Below, piece by piece: positions 62,008 to 64,000 of a DNA stretch of 64,000 nucleotides; position 1 is the first letter of the stretch; each line of letters begins with the position of its first letter. The notes beneath the pieces were generated by a model. It was not told the DNA's origin, made no database searches, and was given only the letters and a program-made list of their open reading frames with translations. Location: contig JAQFVV010000049.1 in the NCBI GenBank assembly GCA_028023455.1, forward strand, positions 4,763,149 to 4,827,148, read 5' to 3'. A program made the translations under genes and the position numbers. The DNA comes from Epiperipatus broadwayi. Lineage: Eukaryota > Onychophora > Udeonychophora > Euonychophora > Peripatidae.

Positions 62008-62117
62008 GTCAAGCGTTGTTAGCCAAGAGGTCAGCATAACCACTTTGCAAGCAAGTAGTTGGTTGCAGATGGTTGTGGGTTCACTTCCCAGCTGATGCTA
62101 TGACATAGGAAAAAAAA
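62008..62117 (+). mobile_element. tRNA-derived SINE, copy 3 (in PLE-C minus arm)
   Basis: TGTCAAGCGTTGTTAGCCAA, A-box TAGCCAAGAGG, B-box GGTTCACTTCC, then an A-run. It is flanked by 13-base duplications ATTCCTTCAATTT (61995-62007) and ATTCCTTCTATTT (62118-62130). The homologous point of the plus arm (near 62640) has a single, uninterrupted copy of this target, so the empty site is preserved within the same window. This proves insertion after the PLE-C dimer formed. Confidence 0.95.
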
Positions 62118-62411
62118 ATTCCTTCTATTTATCATTCTTAACTGCAAACAAACAATCATCCACATATCTAACAAATAACTTTAAATATAAGCAATTTTTT
62201 TTATTAATAATTTCCTCTTCTAAATAATTAATATAAACTGAACAAACTAAAGGAGAAATTCATTCTTTCTTAATTTTATAAAAATTATCTTTATAAATAA
62301 AATACATAGAATCCTCTAATAATAAAAGCAAATCTTAAGTAATAAAAGATTTGCTTTTATTATTAAAGGATTCTATGTATTTCACTTATAAGGGTAATTT
62401 TTATAAAATTA

Positions 62412-62545
62412 AGGAAAGGTGAATAATAGGTTATATTATTTCTCCTTTAGTTTGTTCAATTTATATTAATTATTTTTTAGGAAAGGTGAATAATAGGTTA
62501 TATTATTTCTTTTTTAGTTTGTTCAATTTATATTAATTATTTGGA
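62412..62545 (+). repeat. 67-bp tandem duplication in PLE-C plus arm
   Basis: Two adjacent units starting at 62412 and 62479, nearly identical through TTCAATTTATATTAATTATTT. The minus arm has one unit. Confidence 0.92.
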
Positions 62546-62990
62546 AGAGGAAATTATTATTAAAAAGAATTGTTTATATTTAAAGTTATTTGTTAGATAT
62601 GTGGATGATTGTTTGTTTGTAGTTGAGAATGATAAATTGAAGGAATTTGTAAATGAATTTAATTGTTTTGATCCTTTTATAAGATATGTGGTAGAAGGAG
62701 GGGGATTAGATTTTGTTAAGTTAAAAAGTTTAGATCTTTTGATTAGAAATGTAAAGATTAATTGTTTATTATGCAGTCATTTTATTAAAAGTAAAAAATT
62801 AAGGTCTATAAGTAAACCTGATAGCTATCAGTCTGTATCTCATAAAGTAGCTGCTTTAAGAAATTATTGTTATAGAAATAAGAAATTAAATAATTCTAGT
62901 GGGGTAGCTTTCTTTCAGAAAGGTCAATTTTACAAAGATTATTTGATAAGCATTTATTTTATAGTGCTATGTTTTTATAAATTGTAATAT
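62541..62990 (+). pseudogene. PLE-C reverse transcriptase fragment (plus arm)
   Basis: NYLEEEIIIKKNCLYLKLFV leads to RYVDDCLFVVENDKLKEFV (motif C at about 62600). KSLDLLIRNVKINCLL is the 'FLD' segment. ISKPDSYQSVSHKVAALRNY and CYRNKKLN are the 'S.h....K' segment typical of Penelope RT. The natural chain continues YKDYL... into 63340, but the insertion at 62947 adds a false end (ISIYFIVLCF). Motifs A and B are upstream of the truncation point. Confidence 0.82.
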
Positions 62991-63324
62991 ATTAAAGATC
63001 AGCCTTTTTCAAGCTATTGTGCATGCGCTTTATATGAGTGTTTAAGTTTCATTTGAGAGTGATGTTTAGTAAATTCTAGATAATTTTGTCGACGTCATTC
63101 ATTTAGACATCGTAAACAGTAATTTAAAGTGAGTGGTCTATCCTCATGCTTTCATTTCCAGTACTTAAGATTTGCCCATATATAAGCATTTGGGTTAGAA
63201 AGAATAAGTGGATTCATTTTATTCTTTCATAAATACTTTATCTTGTGTTGGGAATGAAAGTATTCATTTATTATTAACACTCATAAAAAGTGCATGCACA
63301 ATAGCTTGAAAAAGGCTGATCTTT
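62947..63324. mobile_element. MITE-type insertion with 47-bp TIRs
   Basis: Flanked by AAAGATTATTTGA on both sides (62934-62946 and 63325-63337). The minus arm has the empty site with one copy. Inside, inverted repeats of 47 bp with about two mismatches, AGATCAGCCTTTTTCAAGCT..., occupy 62996-63042 and 63276-63322. The TIRs are bounded by TTAA (62992-62995 and 63323-63326). The left TIR starts about 45 bp inside the duplication, so either the insertion carried extra left DNA or a TTAA-type MITE landed in an earlier insertion. No coding sequence. Confidence 0.8.
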
Positions 63325-63469
63325 AAAGATTATTTGAGTGTTGGCTACTCTGATAACTTTATTAGAAATATTTTACTTAATAGTAATATGATGTAAAGGA
63401 TAAAGAAAAATATGACTCTATTTCTTTGCCATTTAAATTGTATTATAAGATTTATGTAAGAATAGCAAT

Positions 63470-63769
63470 TTGTTTGGAAATAAAAAAATTGCTTGGAAAA
63501 GGGGTATTACATTGAATAATTTATTAAATAGTAAAAAGGAAATTTTTGATAAGAAGACTATTCCTGGTGTAGTGTATTTTATCTCTTGTTGTTGTAAGAA
63601 GGTGTACATAGGCCAGAGCAATTTGAGTTTAAATGAAAGAATAAAGCTTCATAAAAGTAGGATTCGAAATAAATATCTTAATTTGCTTTGTATGTCCATG
63701 AAAAAGATACAAGCCACACTACTAATTTTGATGAAGCTAAGGTTGTTTTCTTGGAGAGAAATGAAATAA
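63470..63769 (+). pseudogene. PLE-C GIY-YIG endonuclease (plus arm)
   Basis: IAWKRGITLNNLLNSKKEIF leads into VVYFISCCCKKVYIGQSNLS, with the GIY-YIG core intact (YIGQ, where the minus arm has YIDQ). LNERIKLHKSRIRNKYL follows. A frameshift after KYLN changes the C-terminal half (the His/Glu part reads in another frame: TGHTT... is still visible as TTLLILMKLRLFS). It is complementary in damage to the minus arm, where the core Gly is lost but the C-terminus is intact. Confidence 0.82.
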
Positions 63770-63902
63770 AAAGAATTAAAGAATGTTTTATTATTGAAAA
63801 TTTATTATTCTGAAGCAATTCACTTATTTAAATTCTTTTAATATTAAGGGCAGATGAGAAGTAAATGGATTTGTGGGTAATTTTTAATATAAATATGGTG
63901 TT

Positions 63903-64000
63903 AAACAATTCAAAACAAAGCAAAACTCTCCATATAGTAGTGCCATCTTGTGCTAACAAGAGCAATCAATGGATTTCAGAAGGCTTGTGCATAAAATCCT
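63903..64000 (+). repeat. Dispersed repeat, cut by window end
   Basis: CTCCATATAGTAG...GGATTTCAG...CATAAAATCCT aligns with 53333-53407. It adjoins the 3' end of PLE-C. Confidence 0.55.

Larger units (their letters stand above)
61109..62336 (-). mobile_element. Penelope-like element C, minus arm
   Basis: A PLE read right to left. The RT YVDD region lies near 62160 (minus), the RT C-terminus through 61690, the nuclease at 61445-61150 and the tail to 61109. It is the mirror of 62346-63902, with a spacer of nine bases (AAGTAATAA, centre 62341). A SINE (62008-62117) interrupts its RT. Frameshifts are common. Confidence 0.88.
62346..63902 (+). mobile_element. Penelope-like element C, plus arm
   Basis: The mirror of the minus arm: RT from about 62541, the nuclease at 63470-63769, the tail to 63902. 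A 67-bp tandem duplication (unit starts 62412 and 62479, AGGAAAGGTGAATAATAGG) lies upstream of RT motif C, and a 378-bp MITE-containing insertion splits the RT C-terminus. It lacks the SINE of the minus arm. Confidence 0.88.

Noticed and set aside
1-64000. CRISPR arrays, bacterial operons, ribosome binding sites, rRNA
   Set aside because: No regularly spaced direct repeats with unique spacers and no prokaryotic gene layout. The retroelement content is eukaryotic.

Overview
This is a very AT-rich eukaryotic (metazoan-type) window. I see no intact host gene, no rRNA and no genuine tRNA gene. Almost everything I can name is a mobile element or the wreck of one: Penelope-like retroelements (PLEs, with reverse transcriptase plus a GIY-YIG nuclease), RTE-type LINEs, one Tx1/L1-like LINE, a Ty3/Gypsy pol fragment, a pogo/Tigger-type DNA transposon family, class-II-tRNA-derived SINEs, a MITE and several fold-backs. 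This mix, the lack of long ORFs and the (AT)n, (AAT)n and (AC)n microsatellites point to an invertebrate intergenic or intronic region. I cannot name the species.

Layout. 0-4.7 kb: AT-rich DNA with a 350-bp-arm fold-back (1369-2114). 4.69-7.55 kb: RTE LINE copy 1, nearly full length but full of stops. 9.65-11.31 kb: a decayed minus-strand coding region with FLYWCH-like Cys/His clusters. 11.59-14.37 kb: PLE family A as two head-to-head copies. 14.4-27.9 kb: mostly unexplained AT-rich DNA with a dispersed repeat, microsatellites and Tigger copy 1 (19.98-21.10 kb). 27.9-33.4 kb: two further RTE copies, the second interrupted by Tigger copy 2 and a SINE. 34.5-35.3 kb: an inverted repeat pair. 38.9-40.4 kb: a Gypsy gag/pol remnant. 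41.08-41.29 kb: a tiny PLE-like 3' end in inverted arrangement. 42.3-50.0 kb: two divergent PLE family B copies around an inverted mosaic repeat (43.95-45.09 kb) and Tigger copy 3. 51.30-52.28 kb: a short PLE/retrozyme-like element whose 261-bp direct repeats, and an attached inverted partial copy, each carry a hammerhead ribozyme. 52.8-54.8 kb: RTE copy 4. 55.45-59.96 kb: Tx1/L1-like LINE. 60.8-63.9 kb: a SINE, then PLE family C as a near-perfect head-to-head palindrome with a SINE in one arm and a MITE in the other.

The most interesting theme is Penelope biology. Three unrelated PLE families (A, B, C), the hammerhead element and the 41.1-kb fragment all show 5'-to-5' inverted copies, and four of these five carry, just past the nuclease end, a hammerhead-like CTGA(T/A)GA...hairpin...AAAC motif. 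Only the copies at 51.4-52.1 kb have a complete hammerhead fold with a paired stem I. The pattern suggests that inverted dimers are a usual product of PLE integration here.
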